Below, one piece after another: positions 10,747-19,436 of a stretch of 64,000 nucleotides of DNA. The DNA comes from an uncultured Gelidibacter sp. (lineage in GTDB: Bacteria > Bacteroidota > Bacteroidia > Flavobacteriales > Flavobacteriaceae). The notes below the pieces were generated by a model. It ran no database searches and was not told the origin of the DNA. It saw only the letters and a list, made by a program, of their open reading frames with translations. Position 1 is the stretch's first letter; each line of letters begins with the position of its first letter. The stretch lies in the NCBI RefSeq assembly GCF_947500795.1, contig NZ_CANMTE010000001.1, positions 1,054,001 to 1,118,000 of the forward strand, in the 5' to 3' direction. Both the position numbers and the translations under genes were made by a program.

Positions 10747-11211
10747 CTAAGAATTGAAGGGTCTGGAAATCAGCTTTTTCTTCATAAGAAACCGGGGCTC
10801 ATTTGGGCCGTAATACCCATCATCGAATTTTGAATTTTCAAATCCGAGGGCTTCATATATCCTAATGGCCGAAGTATTATCAGGATGAACGGTCAAGCAG
10901 ATTTCAGAGCTGAAACTAGATTCCAACGCTTCCACAAGCTTTTCAGATAATTGTTTGCCAATATGTTTTCCACGATATTCCGGATGCACTCCTAAAGACA
11001 GCATCCATCCTTGATTCATATGCTTTGTTAGGTTTCCGAGCGCATAGCCCACAACATTCTGATGTTCTTCAGCTACATAAAAATAATCATTAGAGATATC
11101 GAAAAGCTGCCTTAAAACGAAGAGAGGATAACTGCCCTCCTTAAAACTTAAGGTTTCAATATGATGTATGCTTTCAAGATCTTCTAAAGTTGCTTTTCTT
11201 ATGGTAATCAT
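10747..11211 (-). CDS. GNAT family N-acetyltransferase (RimI-like)
   Basis: This 154-residue protein has the GNAT acetyl-CoA-dependent acetyltransferase fold. The acetyl-CoA-binding motif A is clear (LGVHPEYRGKHIGKQLSE, with the R-G-x-x-I-G-K loop), followed by LTVHPDNTSAIRIYEALGF, as in RimI-type N-terminal acetyltransferases. The substrate, a protein N-terminus or a small amine, cannot be told. It is the last gene of a minus-strand run, 44 bases after the DUF2141 gene. Confidence 0.85.
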   Translation of the reverse strand: MITIRKATLEDLESIHHIETLSFKEGSYPLFVLRQLFDISNDYFYVAEEHQNVVGYALGNLTKHMNQGWMLSLGVHPEYRGKHIGKQLSEKLVEALESSFSSEICLTVHPDNTSAIRIYEALGFENSKFDDGYYGPNEPRFLMKKKLISRPFNS

Positions 11212-11255
11212 GGGGTTTGATTTTGATGGAAATTTAAAAGTTTCAGATATAGTTT

Positions 11256-11672
11256 TTAATTCAGCATTTTTATGGCCAAAGTCGTGTCTTTAGTAAGTAC
11301 AAATTTACATTCATTATAGGTTGGTGCCGCGAATTTAGGTTTGACGTTATTCGAAAAACCATAGCCTTCCTTAGGTATTCCGAGGAAATTACGATTGCAT
11401 TCCTCATCAGAATTTTCATCATGATACATTGAAATAGCGTACTCTCCTTTGGGTAAATCTGAAATAATGATCTGTTTAGATGTCGCATCCACCTTATAAG
11501 TATAGGTTTTTATGGCCGATCCATCTTTCAAAAAATTGTCTGCAGTGTTAAATACACCAATTACAATGTTCCCTTTAACAGATTCAATATCTGTAATATT
11601 TAAGGTCAATTTCGGGTTATCAGTAGCAAAGAAGCTAAGAGTGAATGCTATATAAAGAATGAGAGTATTCAT
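11256..11672 (-). CDS. DUF2141 domain protein, secreted
   Basis: This 138-residue protein has a short N-terminal signal sequence (about residues 1-18) and then a DUF2141 domain. The family hallmarks are visible: LTLNITDIESVKGNIVIGVF, the DLPKGEYAISMYHDEN strand pair, and the ending GIPKEGYGFSNN. DUF2141 proteins are small secreted beta-sandwich proteins of unknown function, common in Bacteroidota. It begins 9 bases after the upstream epimerase gene, which implies co-translation or a shared operon. Confidence 0.88.
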   Translation of the reverse strand: MNTLILYIAFTLSFFATDNPKLTLNITDIESVKGNIVIGVFNTADNFLKDGSAIKTYTYKVDATSKQIIISDLPKGEYAISMYHDENSDEECNRNFLGIPKEGYGFSNNVKPKFAAPTYNECKFVLTKDTTLAIKMLN

Positions 11673-11681
11673 AGGTTATGT

Positions 11682-12689
11682 TTAATTAAAATAATGTTGC
11701 ATTAATTGTTGATTATTGTCTTTATAGGCTTGATACGGCTCTGATTGCTGCAACAGATACCACTTAATAGGTCTTTTAAAAATTGAAGCTGCTGTTTTCT
11801 TGATGGCCGATACTTTTTCAGCTTCCATCGCAAAATAATCGTCTAAAGTATCTTGTCTAAATTTTACAATGGCTTCCAGCTTATCTCCATCAGCATAATA
11901 ACCACAATGAAAGTTTTTGTCTGCAAAACTACGTTCCGGGAAATTCAATTTACCCAATCCGAAAATGGCAAACGAGCGCTCTAAAAATTCGTCGTAACGC
12001 ATTCTACAAGTTTCACCACCACCTAAATTGAATATTTGTTTTGAAAGCTCATGCTGTTTTGAAATGGCGTTGACAAATGCTCTCGCCGTATCTCGCGGAG
12101 TAGCAATTTCCAAGGCCGTATGTAATGGCTGATGAAACATCAATTTCGACATTTTATGATTTCCCATTATGGCGGCCAACCTGAATATAGTCCAATCTAA
12201 GGAGCTGCTTTTGATGCTTTGTTCGGCCGAAATTTTCGTCTCTGCATAAACATCACCTGCACTTGGAATTAACGCATCATCTACAGTGATATACGGATTT
12301 TCAATACGGTCTCCATATACAGAAATACTGGAACTATAAATAAAGAATGCATTTGGGGACTGTTGCTCTAATTGTGATATTAGATGCTGCGTGCCGCTAA
12401 CATTTACGCGTTTGGCAAGTTCGGGATTATCATCAGCCAATGGCGGAATGATGGCTGCTAAATGGATAACCGCATCAATATCGGCAAGCTCTTCTAAATC
12501 TTTAGGATTGGTAATGTCACCAAATATTAAGGTTACCTGATCTTTAAAAGGCAGCAATTTTGCTTCAGATTGTGGTGTTTTTTTGTCAAATACAATCACA
12601 TGATACAGCTTAGCATCGAGCAACTGCTTTAAGGCTTCAAAACCTACGGTTCCCGAAGCTCCTGTCAATAAAACATTTTTCTTTTTCAT
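11682..12689 (-). CDS. NAD-dependent epimerase/dehydratase (extended SDR)
   Basis: This 335-residue protein is an extended short-chain dehydrogenase/reductase. The NAD(P)-binding glycine motif GASGTVG is at residues 10-16. The active-site YxxxK is in the segment SAGDVYAETKISAEQ, and an SSSISVYGD stretch supplies the catalytic Ser. Members act on nucleotide sugars or related carbonyl and hydroxyl substrates; the substrate here is not evident. It lies between the DUF488 gene (29-base gap) and the DUF2141 gene (9-base gap) in one minus-strand operon. No glycan genes are nearby to suggest a pathway. Confidence 0.87.
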   Translation of the reverse strand: MKKKNVLLTGASGTVGFEALKQLLDAKLYHVIVFDKKTPQSEAKLLPFKDQVTLIFGDITNPKDLEELADIDAVIHLAAIIPPLADDNPELAKRVNVSGTQHLISQLEQQSPNAFFIYSSSISVYGDRIENPYITVDDALIPSAGDVYAETKISAEQSIKSSSLDWTIFRLAAIMGNHKMSKLMFHQPLHTALEIATPRDTARAFVNAISKQHELSKQIFNLGGGETCRMRYDEFLERSFAIFGLGKLNFPERSFADKNFHCGYYADGDKLEAIVKFRQDTLDDYFAMEAEKVSAIKKTAASIFKRPIKWYLLQQSEPYQAYKDNNQQLMQHYFN

Positions 12690-12718
12690 TAAGGACTAAA
12701 TACTGATTAAACTATTTT

Positions 12719-13249
12719 TTAGTTGGAGTGATAGAACAGCTTTCCGTTTTTTATTTGCGCAGGTTTTGTGTACGGATGTTCCTGATGTTGGTCTGGCCCC
12801 AATATATGAATCACTTCCCAACCATTTGCTTTAAGCTGATCTGAAATCATGGAGCGATGGCAACGCCACCAAACGGCTTCTGAACACATTATGGCAGCAC
12901 GTTTTTTAGACGCCAAAACCTCTAAGTTGATGTAAGCTTCCTTGAAGTCCGTAGTTTCCATATAATCTGCATAGCCTCTAAATGAAGGATGGTTCCAGAT
13001 TGTATTTTTAGAATCTTGGGAAGCCTTTCGTCGGCCTCCCAAGGTTTCTAAATGTGTATATAATAGTCCTTGTGCGACTACTGCAGATTGCAGATTCTCC
13101 AAGTTAAACTGTGGAAATTTTCGCGATCCGGGAAAACGCCTTACGTCAATAAGATGCTGAATATCATCCGCCTTAAGCAAATCCATAAACTCATCCAAAG
13201 TTCTGGTGGAATGTCCAAGCGTCCATATTCGTTTTTTCGTTTTCAACAT
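12719..13249 (-). CDS. DUF488 family protein
   Basis: This 176-residue protein matches the DUF488 family. It begins with the typical IWTLGHSTRTLDEFMDLL, then LIDVRRFPGSRKFPQF, and it has the conserved cysteine segment CSEAVWWRCHRSMI near residues 130-145. Function is not established for the family. It is the first gene of the operon DUF488 - epimerase - DUF2141 - GNAT, and follows the META-domain gene after a 96-base gap that could hold its promoter. Confidence 0.88.
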   Translation of the reverse strand: MLKTKKRIWTLGHSTRTLDEFMDLLKADDIQHLIDVRRFPGSRKFPQFNLENLQSAVVAQGLLYTHLETLGGRRKASQDSKNTIWNHPSFRGYADYMETTDFKEAYINLEVLASKKRAAIMCSEAVWWRCHRSMISDQLKANGWEVIHILGPDQHQEHPYTKPAQIKNGKLFYHSN

Positions 13250-13345
13250 CGTTTTAGGTACTACTTAAAACAAACACTTAAGTATTCGTTTCAATTTTTT
13301 GTTTAACCGAAGTCCGAATAGCGAATGGATCTACGCAATAATTAC

Positions 13346-14164
13346 TTAGAAATAAATCGCTTCAAAGACTGCCAACGGCGCTCTTCTACCAACGTTTAAA
13401 CTTAGCACATCATCAACGATTGTATAATTATCAGCGATTTCAAAAATTTGTAAAAATTCAGATTCGTTGACGTCAACCTCTGGACACATTTTTAATGTGG
13501 TTGCCATATTGTGAAAACGGATTCTATTGCCTTCCTCCAATGTATATTCTCCACTGATGTGGTTACATCCAGCAAATCCTGTCACTCTATTGTCTTGCGA
13601 TTTTAAGGTAAAATAGATTTCACGCTCCTGATTGTCTGCCATCCTAACATCCTTTCCTTCCAAAGTTTTCAGTTTCCAATATTTTTCAACGATTGGCGCA
13701 AGCTCCATATCTCCCTTTTTAAAGATTGCCAATGGCGCTCTCTTAGCCTTATTAAGTGCTAATTGGTCTCCCGCAATTGTAAAGTTGTCCGCAGTTTCAA
13801 AAATGCTCAAGAGTTGTTGCTCATTGAAATCCGCATCAGGACACGCCATTCGCGTTGAAGCCATTTGAGAGAATGAAATTCGGTTGCCTTCTTCTAATTT
13901 GTAAGTCCCCATAAAGGTATTACATCCAGAAAAACCGGTGATTCTATTGTTTTCTGAATTCAATATAAAGTGTATCTCTTTTCCGTTTTGTTCCTTATTG
14001 GCCACATCCTGACCTTCCAACCTATTAATGATCCATTTGGTATTTTCAATAGTTGACATGTTGACTTTATTTTCAGTGTTATCTACTGTAGGTTCCGTAA
14101 TTGTTTTTCCGGTATTACAACTCATGATGGTTAATGCGATGATAGCAAATGCAGTTATTTTCAT
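13346..14164 (-). CDS. Lipoprotein with two tandem META domains
   Basis: This 272-residue lipoprotein has a signal ending in the lipobox LTIMSC (Cys16). It then carries two META/HslJ-like domains, about residues 41-152 and 162-270. The copies align along their whole length: each has TGF(S/A)GCN, EEGNRI, a second Cys in (A/M)CP, a LxIFExADN(F/Y)TI segment and a closing RAPLA(I/V)F. They are an internal duplication. META domains occur in heat-shock protein HslJ, where loss raises novobiocin sensitivity; the molecular role is unknown. Location should be the periplasmic face of a membrane. Confidence 0.9.
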   Translation of the reverse strand: MKITAFAIIALTIMSCNTGKTITEPTVDNTENKVNMSTIENTKWIINRLEGQDVANKEQNGKEIHFILNSENNRITGFSGCNTFMGTYKLEEGNRISFSQMASTRMACPDADFNEQQLLSIFETADNFTIAGDQLALNKAKRAPLAIFKKGDMELAPIVEKYWKLKTLEGKDVRMADNQEREIYFTLKSQDNRVTGFAGCNHISGEYTLEEGNRIRFHNMATTLKMCPEVDVNESEFLQIFEIADNYTIVDDVLSLNVGRRAPLAVFEAIYF

Positions 14165-14679
14165 TGTGATTCGTTCTTTGGTTTTCTTTATTAGTAATCA
14201 AAGGCTATTCCGATGATTTTGTGACATTAAACCTGACCTGATTCAAGAACTATGCCTAAGTAAGAAAATTGACCATTTAAAACCCGAAACAACCCCTACT
14301 TCACTGAGGTTCAATCAACTTAAATTTACGCATAATTTGAGTCTATTAATAAAGGGTCACATAGAATTTAAAATCATCATTAAACAGAGTCAAATTTTAA
14401 TGTGACTGATAGCCGAATTTTTAGAAAATTTTAATAAAATCTTAATAAAATCTTAATTTGAATAGTGTAGCATATTTTAAATCGTTTATCACATATATTT
14501 CAAATGACTCGCGATTTTGTTGAAAAAAATAAGAAAAACAAACACTTTTATCGTTAATTTTTTAAGGATAAATTCCCACTATAGCATAAATAAATACAGA
14601 AAATCATTTAAACTATTTCGTTTTAGTATGCAATCCAATTTTGTAATAGTATATTTGCTTTTTTAAATCAAAATAAAAG
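14165..14679. promoter_or_regulatory. Divergent intergenic region with an 11-bp tandem repeat and a gltB-like promoter
   Basis: These 515 bases separate the META lipoprotein (minus) from the flavoprotein gene (plus). At 14431-14457 the 11-mer TTAATAAAATC occurs twice in tandem and is followed by TTAAT. A -7 box TATATTTG of the Bacteroidota type is at 14650-14657, 22 bases before the ATG at 14680; the matching -33 element is not clear. No open frame here looks coding. Confidence 0.55.
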
Positions 14680-16269
14680 ATGAAAGTTCGCGAAAAATTT
14701 ATTTTAATTTCGATTATTGTTACAGTAGTCATTGTTGGAATCTCATTGGTCTGGAGCCCCATATTATGGGCTTTCATTTTGATATTCCCACTCATAATGT
14801 TGGGTGTTTTTGACATCTTTCAAAAGAAACATACCATCCGAAGAAACTTCCCTTTAATTGGCCGTTTCAGATATATTTTAGAGTCGATTCGTCCAGAAAT
14901 CATGCAGTATTTTGTTGAAACTGACACGGAAGGAAGACCTTTAAATCGTATCCTGAGATCTTTAGTCTATAGAAGAGCAAAAGGAGAAAATGATACAGAG
15001 CCTTTTGGAACGCAAATGGATTTGTACCATTCCGGTTATGAGTGGTTGGAACATTCTATGTATGCGAAGCAAAATCCTCAAGAAATTGGAGAATTCCCTC
15101 GACTATTAATTGGTGGTAAGGAATGTAAACAACCTTATTCTTCAAGTTTATTGAACATCTCAGCAATGAGTTTTGGTTCTTTAAGTAAGAACGCGATTTT
15201 AGCATTGAATAAAGGTGCCAAAATGGGGAATTTTGCCCATAACACTGGTGAAGGTGGAATTAGTGATTACCATTTAGAACATGGAGGTGACCTTATCTGG
15301 CAAATTGGAACTGGATATTTTGGATGTAGAAACGACGATGGTACTTTTAACGAAGTGACGTTTAGAGAAAACGCATTACGTCCGCAGGTTAAAATGATTG
15401 AAATCAAATTATCTCAAGGTGCTAAACCAGGACACGGTGGAATCTTACCTGCTTCTAAAAATACTGAAGAGATTGCAAGAATACGTCACATTAAACCAGG
15501 TGTTGCGGTACATTCGCCACCATCCCACTCTGCTTTTGCTGACCCAATTCAGTTCATGTATTTTATTAAGCGACTTAGAGAACTGTCTGACGGGAAACCA
15601 ATCGGATTTAAGTTATGTTTAGGTAGAAAACAAGAATTCATGGATTTCTGTGAAGCCATGATCTATACAGGTATCCGTCCTGACTTTATCACTATTGACG
15701 GTGGTGAAGGTGGTACAGGTGCTGCACCGGTAGAATTCTCAAACTCTATGGGTATGCCATTACGTGAAGGGTTGATATTTGTTCACGATACGTTGATTGG
15801 TTTTGGTTTAAGAGAAGACATCAAAGTTATTGTTGCAGGAAAAATCATTACAGGATTCCATATGGCTCGCGCTATAGCATTTGGAGCTGACGGCTGTAAC
15901 AGTGCACGTGCTATGATGTTGGCGGTTGGTTGTATCCAAGCGTTACAGTGTAACACCAATACGTGTCCTGTAGGTGTGGCAACACAAAATCCATCATTGA
16001 CAAAAGGATTGGTTGTAGATGATAAAGCACCTAGAGCTAAGAGATACCATGAGGCAACAATCCATAGTTTCTTGGAACTTGTTGCTGCAGCTGGTTTAAA
16101 TGATCCAAGCGAATTGACACGTGGTCATATTAGTAAAAGAATCGGACTATTGGATGTTAAAACGTTCGACGAGATTTACCCTCCAATGGAACCTGGATCG
16201 TTATTGGATATTAATACTATTCCTGAAAGCTACAAGAAATTCTTCCAACTAACACGCATCATGAAATAG
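14680..16269 (+). CDS. Membrane-anchored FMN-binding glutamate synthase-like protein
   Basis: This 529-residue protein consists of two N-terminal helices (about 7-28 and 30-46) and then one FMN-binding glutamate synthase central domain. It has the barrel segments SAMSFGSLSKNA, NTGEGG, GAKPGHGGILPA, DGGEGGTGAAP and GADGCNSARAMM. The 3Fe-4S cysteines of glutamate synthase are present: Cys418, Cys424 and Cys429, followed by PVG. The glutaminase and C-terminal beta-helix domains of true GltB are absent. Such stand-alone proteins are widespread but their reaction is not settled. Calling it glutamate synthase outright would overstate it; a membrane-bound flavin/Fe-S oxidoreductase is the safe reading. 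Confidence 0.88.
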   Translation: MKVREKFILISIIVTVVIVGISLVWSPILWAFILIFPLIMLGVFDIFQKKHTIRRNFPLIGRFRYILESIRPEIMQYFVETDTEGRPLNRILRSLVYRRAKGENDTEPFGTQMDLYHSGYEWLEHSMYAKQNPQEIGEFPRLLIGGKECKQPYSSSLLNISAMSFGSLSKNAILALNKGAKMGNFAHNTGEGGISDYHLEHGGDLIWQIGTGYFGCRNDDGTFNEVTFRENALRPQVKMIEIKLSQGAKPGHGGILPASKNTEEIARIRHIKPGVAVHSPPSHSAFADPIQFMYFIKRLRELSDGKPIGFKLCLGRKQEFMDFCEAMIYTGIRPDFITIDGGEGGTGAAPVEFSNSMGMPLREGLIFVHDTLIGFGLREDIKVIVAGKIITGFHMARAIAFGADGCNSARAMMLAVGCIQALQCNTNTCPVGVATQNPSLTKGLVVDDKAPRAKRYHEATIHSFLELVAAAGLNDPSELTRGHISKRIGLLDVKTFDEIYPPMEPGSLLDINTIPESYKKFFQLTRIMK

Positions 16270-16307
16270 TGCTGTCAGTTTAAACTGAAAGACTTCAGAT
16301 TATTATA

Positions 16308-16763
16308 TTAATCTTTACGCATTTTGCCTGTGATATCATCAATCTTAATGATGAAAATCATAGGCAAATTGTCGTTTATGACCTTACTTGAAAATTCACT
16401 TATAAAGCTTAACTCCTTCTGTTCTTTTTTCACAACCAATGCTTTAATCCCCAAAGAGAAGTCGTGTAAATAGGACTTCGCTTCAGTAGCAAAAAGCTGC
16501 TCAAAGGTTCCATGGACCAATACAGACTTCCATTTGGTAAGCGCGTCCACATCAATAACATTCATGGCTACCTGATTATTTTGACGCATCGCATTCATTT
16601 TATGGCCTTCCCCAGAATAACAGATGATGACATTTTTTTTGGCGTCAAAAAAATAGGTGATCGGAACTACAAAAGGTTTGTTTTGATATATGTAGGACAG
16701 ATGCCCTAAATAATTGTTTGACAATACAAACTTACTGTCCTTAGCGTCGAGATTGATATACAT
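16308..16763 (-). CDS. Pyridoxamine 5'-phosphate oxidase-fold flavoprotein
   Basis: This 151-residue protein resembles the split-barrel PPOX-like flavin-binding family (VLSNNYLGHLSYIYQNKPFVVPITYFFD, then IICYSGEGHKMNAMRQNNQVAMNV). Related small proteins bind FMN or F420, or act as nitroreductase-like or haem-related oxidoreductases. It is too short and divergent to be PdxH. It is convergent with the flavoprotein gene and lies 93 bases after the thioredoxin gene on the same strand. Confidence 0.8.
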   Translation of the reverse strand: MYINLDAKDSKFVLSNNYLGHLSYIYQNKPFVVPITYFFDAKKNVIICYSGEGHKMNAMRQNNQVAMNVIDVDALTKWKSVLVHGTFEQLFATEAKSYLHDFSLGIKALVVKKEQKELSFISEFSSKVINDNLPMIFIIKIDDITGKMRKD

Positions 16764-16856
16764 AATTGCACGGTTTAGAGAACAAGGTAATTGTATTCGC
16801 GCTACATCACAATGATATTAATCAGCTAACTGATTAATACTAAAGTAATTCAATTG

Positions 16857-17153
16857 TTAATGCGATTTGATTACGTTGATCAAATCGTCTTTTTGAAGGA
16901 CTCCAGATTGTCTCCACACTGGATTACCATTCTTAAAAAGCACCATTGTAGGCACGCCCCTCACCTGGTAATTAGCGGCCAATAACGGATTTTTATCGAC
17001 GTCTATTTTTACTATTTTGACAGCATCACCCATTTCTGCCTTGACATTTTCCAATATAGGCGCCAATGTTTTACAGGGTCCGCACCAAGTTGCAAAAAAA
17101 TCAACAAGCACTGGTGTTTCTGAATCAATTATGGTGTTAAAACTACTTTTCAT
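16857..17153 (-). CDS. Thioredoxin
   Basis: This 98-residue protein is a minimal cytoplasmic thioredoxin. The active site WCGPC is at residues 23-27 (Cys24, Cys27), the cis-proline loop is RGVPTMVLF, and the buried lysine/aspartate region KIDVDKNP is present. There is no signal peptide. It reduces protein disulfides using thioredoxin reductase, which is not in this window. It probably has its own promoter in the 172 bases before it and may be co-transcribed with the PPOX-fold gene. Confidence 0.93.
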   Translation of the reverse strand: MKSSFNTIIDSETPVLVDFFATWCGPCKTLAPILENVKAEMGDAVKIVKIDVDKNPLLAANYQVRGVPTMVLFKNGNPVWRQSGVLQKDDLINVIKSH

Positions 17154-17325
17154 CTAAATGTATTTTAATTTGAAATAAATGCGCCACCGCCAAATTTTCA
17201 ATCATAAGTCCGTAAACAATGTTAATGGGGTGCCGCTATTTGTAAAGATATCTTAAGAATATAAATAAGAAAAGTTCTCAAACGTAGTATTTGAGAACTC
17301 TTCCATTAAAAATCGATATGGATTG

Positions 17326-17511
17326 CTACCAGTTATCGATTTCATCTTTTAATTGTTCTTTAGATTTGCCGTAGCGTTCTTGAATTTTACCAGCTAACTT
17401 TTCAAAGTTTCCTTCAGCTTCCGTGTATTCATCATCAGTGATTTTACCATATTTCTTTTTAAAATCACCTTTAATCTGTTTCCATTTACCTGCAAATTGA
17501 TCTGAATTCAT
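17326..17511 (-). CDS. CsbD-family general stress protein
   Basis: This 61-residue, highly charged protein matches the CsbD family (MNSDQFAGKWKQIKGDFKKK, then EGNFEKLAGKIQERYG). CsbD-like proteins are small, probably helical and induced by general stress in Bacillus and many other bacteria; their action is unknown. It is a single gene. Its location beside thioredoxin fits the stress-gene content of this part of the window. Confidence 0.92.
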   Translation of the reverse strand: MNSDQFAGKWKQIKGDFKKKYGKITDDEYTEAEGNFEKLAGKIQERYGKSKEQLKDEIDNW

Positions 17512-17812
17512 AATATCTTAGTTTTATGGTTTATATTAATTTGTTTGATAAAATTACAGGGATAACCTATGCGCCTTTGACTCTAAAAATCAAAAAATTA
17601 ATGCGATTACTAATTTGTGAAATGTTTAACAAACAGAATAACAGATCATTGCATCATACGTTGAGATTTAAAAAAATATCATCTTGTTAGGATGAATATA
17701 AATACCTTTGAGCCTTAGTATGTTTTAAGTGTCAAATCTTTTGAATCTCGGTTAGGCTTTTATTTTGACCCTTCAACACACTTAAACCCACATCTCGATT
17801 AAAATTTACTAT
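17512..17812. promoter_or_regulatory. Divergent intergenic region with candidate promoter and leader inverted repeat
   Basis: A plausible Bacteroidota promoter reads TTG (17684-17686), a 17-base spacer, then TACCTTTG (17704-17711). It is directed toward the small membrane gene at 17813. Within the predicted leader, TTTAAGTGT (17725-17733) is inverted as ACACTTAAA (17778-17786), which would close a long loop. Nothing coding is seen. Confidence 0.5.
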
Positions 17813-18152
17813 ATGAAACGTGTTTTTATTATTCTAGGATTGATTTCAGCAGCTTTGGCCTTGACTTTGTCGGTTACGCCTCAATTTCAATTAGCTTTTA
17901 TACCTGCAGCTGCGGCACTGATTTTCGCACTGGTTGCCTTTTTTATCGCCAAAAATCAGGACCACTCTAAAAAAAACCATTCATCTCGTTTTCCTTTTGA
18001 GTTGTATCGCCTTAGCACTGACTTCTTATAAATCAATTTTTAATCCCATTAAAGTCGAGAATCTTGAAGCGACAGAATTAAAAGACGATACCTCATCCGA
18101 TGATTCAGAAGAAGTTTATGATTATGGAAGGGAACCTTTATTAAACGAATAA
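17813..18152 (+). pseudogene. Small multi-pass membrane protein, frameshifted at an A8 tract
   Basis: The first frame (17813-18031) encodes two hydrophobic helices (about residues 4-21 and 26-46) followed by KNQDHSKK, and then runs into unrelated sequence and a stop. The +1 frame continues the protein as KKTIHLVFLLSCIALALTSYKSIF, a third helix, and an acidic tail (EELKDDTSSDDSEE-like) ending at 18152. The switch lies in an eight-A run at 17969-17976. With seven A the two parts join into one protein of about 112 residues with three helices and an acidic C-terminus, which looks like a natural flavobacterial protein. I do not recognise a function. The break could be a sequence error, a true mutation or slippage. 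Confidence 0.75.
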
Positions 18153-18287
18153 TATAAACTTCTGAAGATTCATGCATCTCTAATGAATTAATCTCGATAA
18201 TTCATAAAGCAGAACACTACAAAACAGCAGGAATGCTTCTCTAATTCCTTTTTTTTAGTTTTATTTGAGAGTATTAATACATCTCAA

Positions 18288-19328
18288 ATGAAAGCCCTCA
18301 TCATCGCTTCTGCGCTATCGCTAGTTGGTTCTTGTGCCACGACCAGTTACACTCAGAAAATTGAAAACTTAAAAGAAAGCATTGTTTTTGAACGTCCTGA
18401 AGCTGTTATCAAATATGGCAATACCATTACACCCGATGAACTCAGTGCACATGTTTATAAACTTTCATCTAATGATTTTGAAGGGCGACAAACAGGCCGC
18501 AACGGATTTCACAAAGCTTCAAAGTATCTAAAAGACTTCTATATCAGTAATGATGTGCCGTCGCCATTAGGCAGCGATAACTATTATCAAAGCATCCCAA
18601 AATCGTATTTTACGAAAGATAGTCTTGCCTCGCAAAATGTAGTGGCTTTTATTGAAGGTTCAGAACATCCAGAAGAGATCATTATTCTTTCTGGACATTT
18701 AGATCATCTTGGTACATCTGAAGAGACTACTTATTATGGTGCTGATGACAATGCTTCAGGCACAGCGGCACTTATGGAAATTGCCCAAGCTTTCATCGCT
18801 GCAAAAAAGGAAGGTTACGGTCCTAAACGAAGCATTTTATTCTTGCATTTAACGGCTGAAGAGTCTGGACTTTTAGGCTCTAGTTATTATGTGAAACATC
18901 CTATATTTTCGCTCAATAATACTGTTGCCAATTTAAACATAGATATGATAGGCCGTGTGGACCCTAAACATGACCGACTTCAGGACGACAACTACATCTA
19001 TATTATTGGTGCTGATAGAATCAGTACAGAACTCCATTACATCTCTGAAGCGGCGAATACGTGGTTTACAAATTTAAATCTTGATTATAGCTATAATAAA
19101 GAAGATGAGCCCAACAGATACTATTATCGGTCAGATCATTATAATTTTGCCTACAAAGGCCTTCCGGTTATCTTCTATTTTAATGGCGAACATGAAGATT
19201 ATCATAAACCGACAGACACACCGGACAAAATCAATTATCCGCTACTTCAAAAGCGAAGCCAACTTATTTTTGCAACCGCGTGGTATTTAGCAAATAGTAA
19301 ACACAGATTAAACCCTAATAAGTTATAA
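18288..19328 (+). CDS. M28-family metallopeptidase lipoprotein, short form
   Basis: This 346-residue lipoprotein (lipobox LVGSC, Cys16) is a zinc aminopeptidase-like protein of family M28. All di-zinc and catalytic residues are visible: His137 and Asp139 in GHLDH, Asp153 in GADDNASG, Glu191-Glu192 in TAEESGLLG, Asp219 in NLNIDMIGR and His284 in YYRSDHYNFA. The protease-associated insert found in its neighbour is absent, so the N-terminal region passes directly into the catalytic domain (residue 104 to 116). It is 61% or so identical by eye over the core to the next gene and ends at its own terminator. Confidence 0.9.
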   Translation: MKALIIASALSLVGSCATTSYTQKIENLKESIVFERPEAVIKYGNTITPDELSAHVYKLSSNDFEGRQTGRNGFHKASKYLKDFYISNDVPSPLGSDNYYQSIPKSYFTKDSLASQNVVAFIEGSEHPEEIIILSGHLDHLGTSEETTYYGADDNASGTAALMEIAQAFIAAKKEGYGPKRSILFLHLTAEESGLLGSSYYVKHPIFSLNNTVANLNIDMIGRVDPKHDRLQDDNYIYIIGADRISTELHYISEAANTWFTNLNLDYSYNKEDEPNRYYYRSDHYNFAYKGLPVIFYFNGEHEDYHKPTDTPDKINYPLLQKRSQLIFATAWYLANSKHRLNPNKL

Positions 19329-19367
19329 TTACAGAGTGTTTATTGTTAAAGTTTGTTAAATGAAGAG

Positions 19368-19397
19368 ACGGCAAATGTTAAAATGTGCCGTTTTTTT
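19368..19397 (+). terminator. Intrinsic terminator between the two M28 genes
   Basis: ACGGCA (19368-19373) pairs with TGCCGT (19386-19391), followed by seven T (19391-19397). It lies 40 bases after the first peptidase gene and 40 before the second, so the paralogues are separate transcription units. Confidence 0.8.
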
Positions 19398-19436
19398 GTA
19401 TTATCGCAAATCATTAAAACACATAATCATATATCA

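Noticed and set aside
16275-16288. 14-bp palindrome TCAGTTTAAACTGA between convergent genes as a terminator
   Set aside because: It has no loop and no clear U tract; it may contribute to ending transcription but is too weak to call.
19353-19436. Upstream start for the second M28 peptidase
   Set aside because: The frame passes through the terminator hairpin at 19368-19397 and delays the lipoprotein signal.
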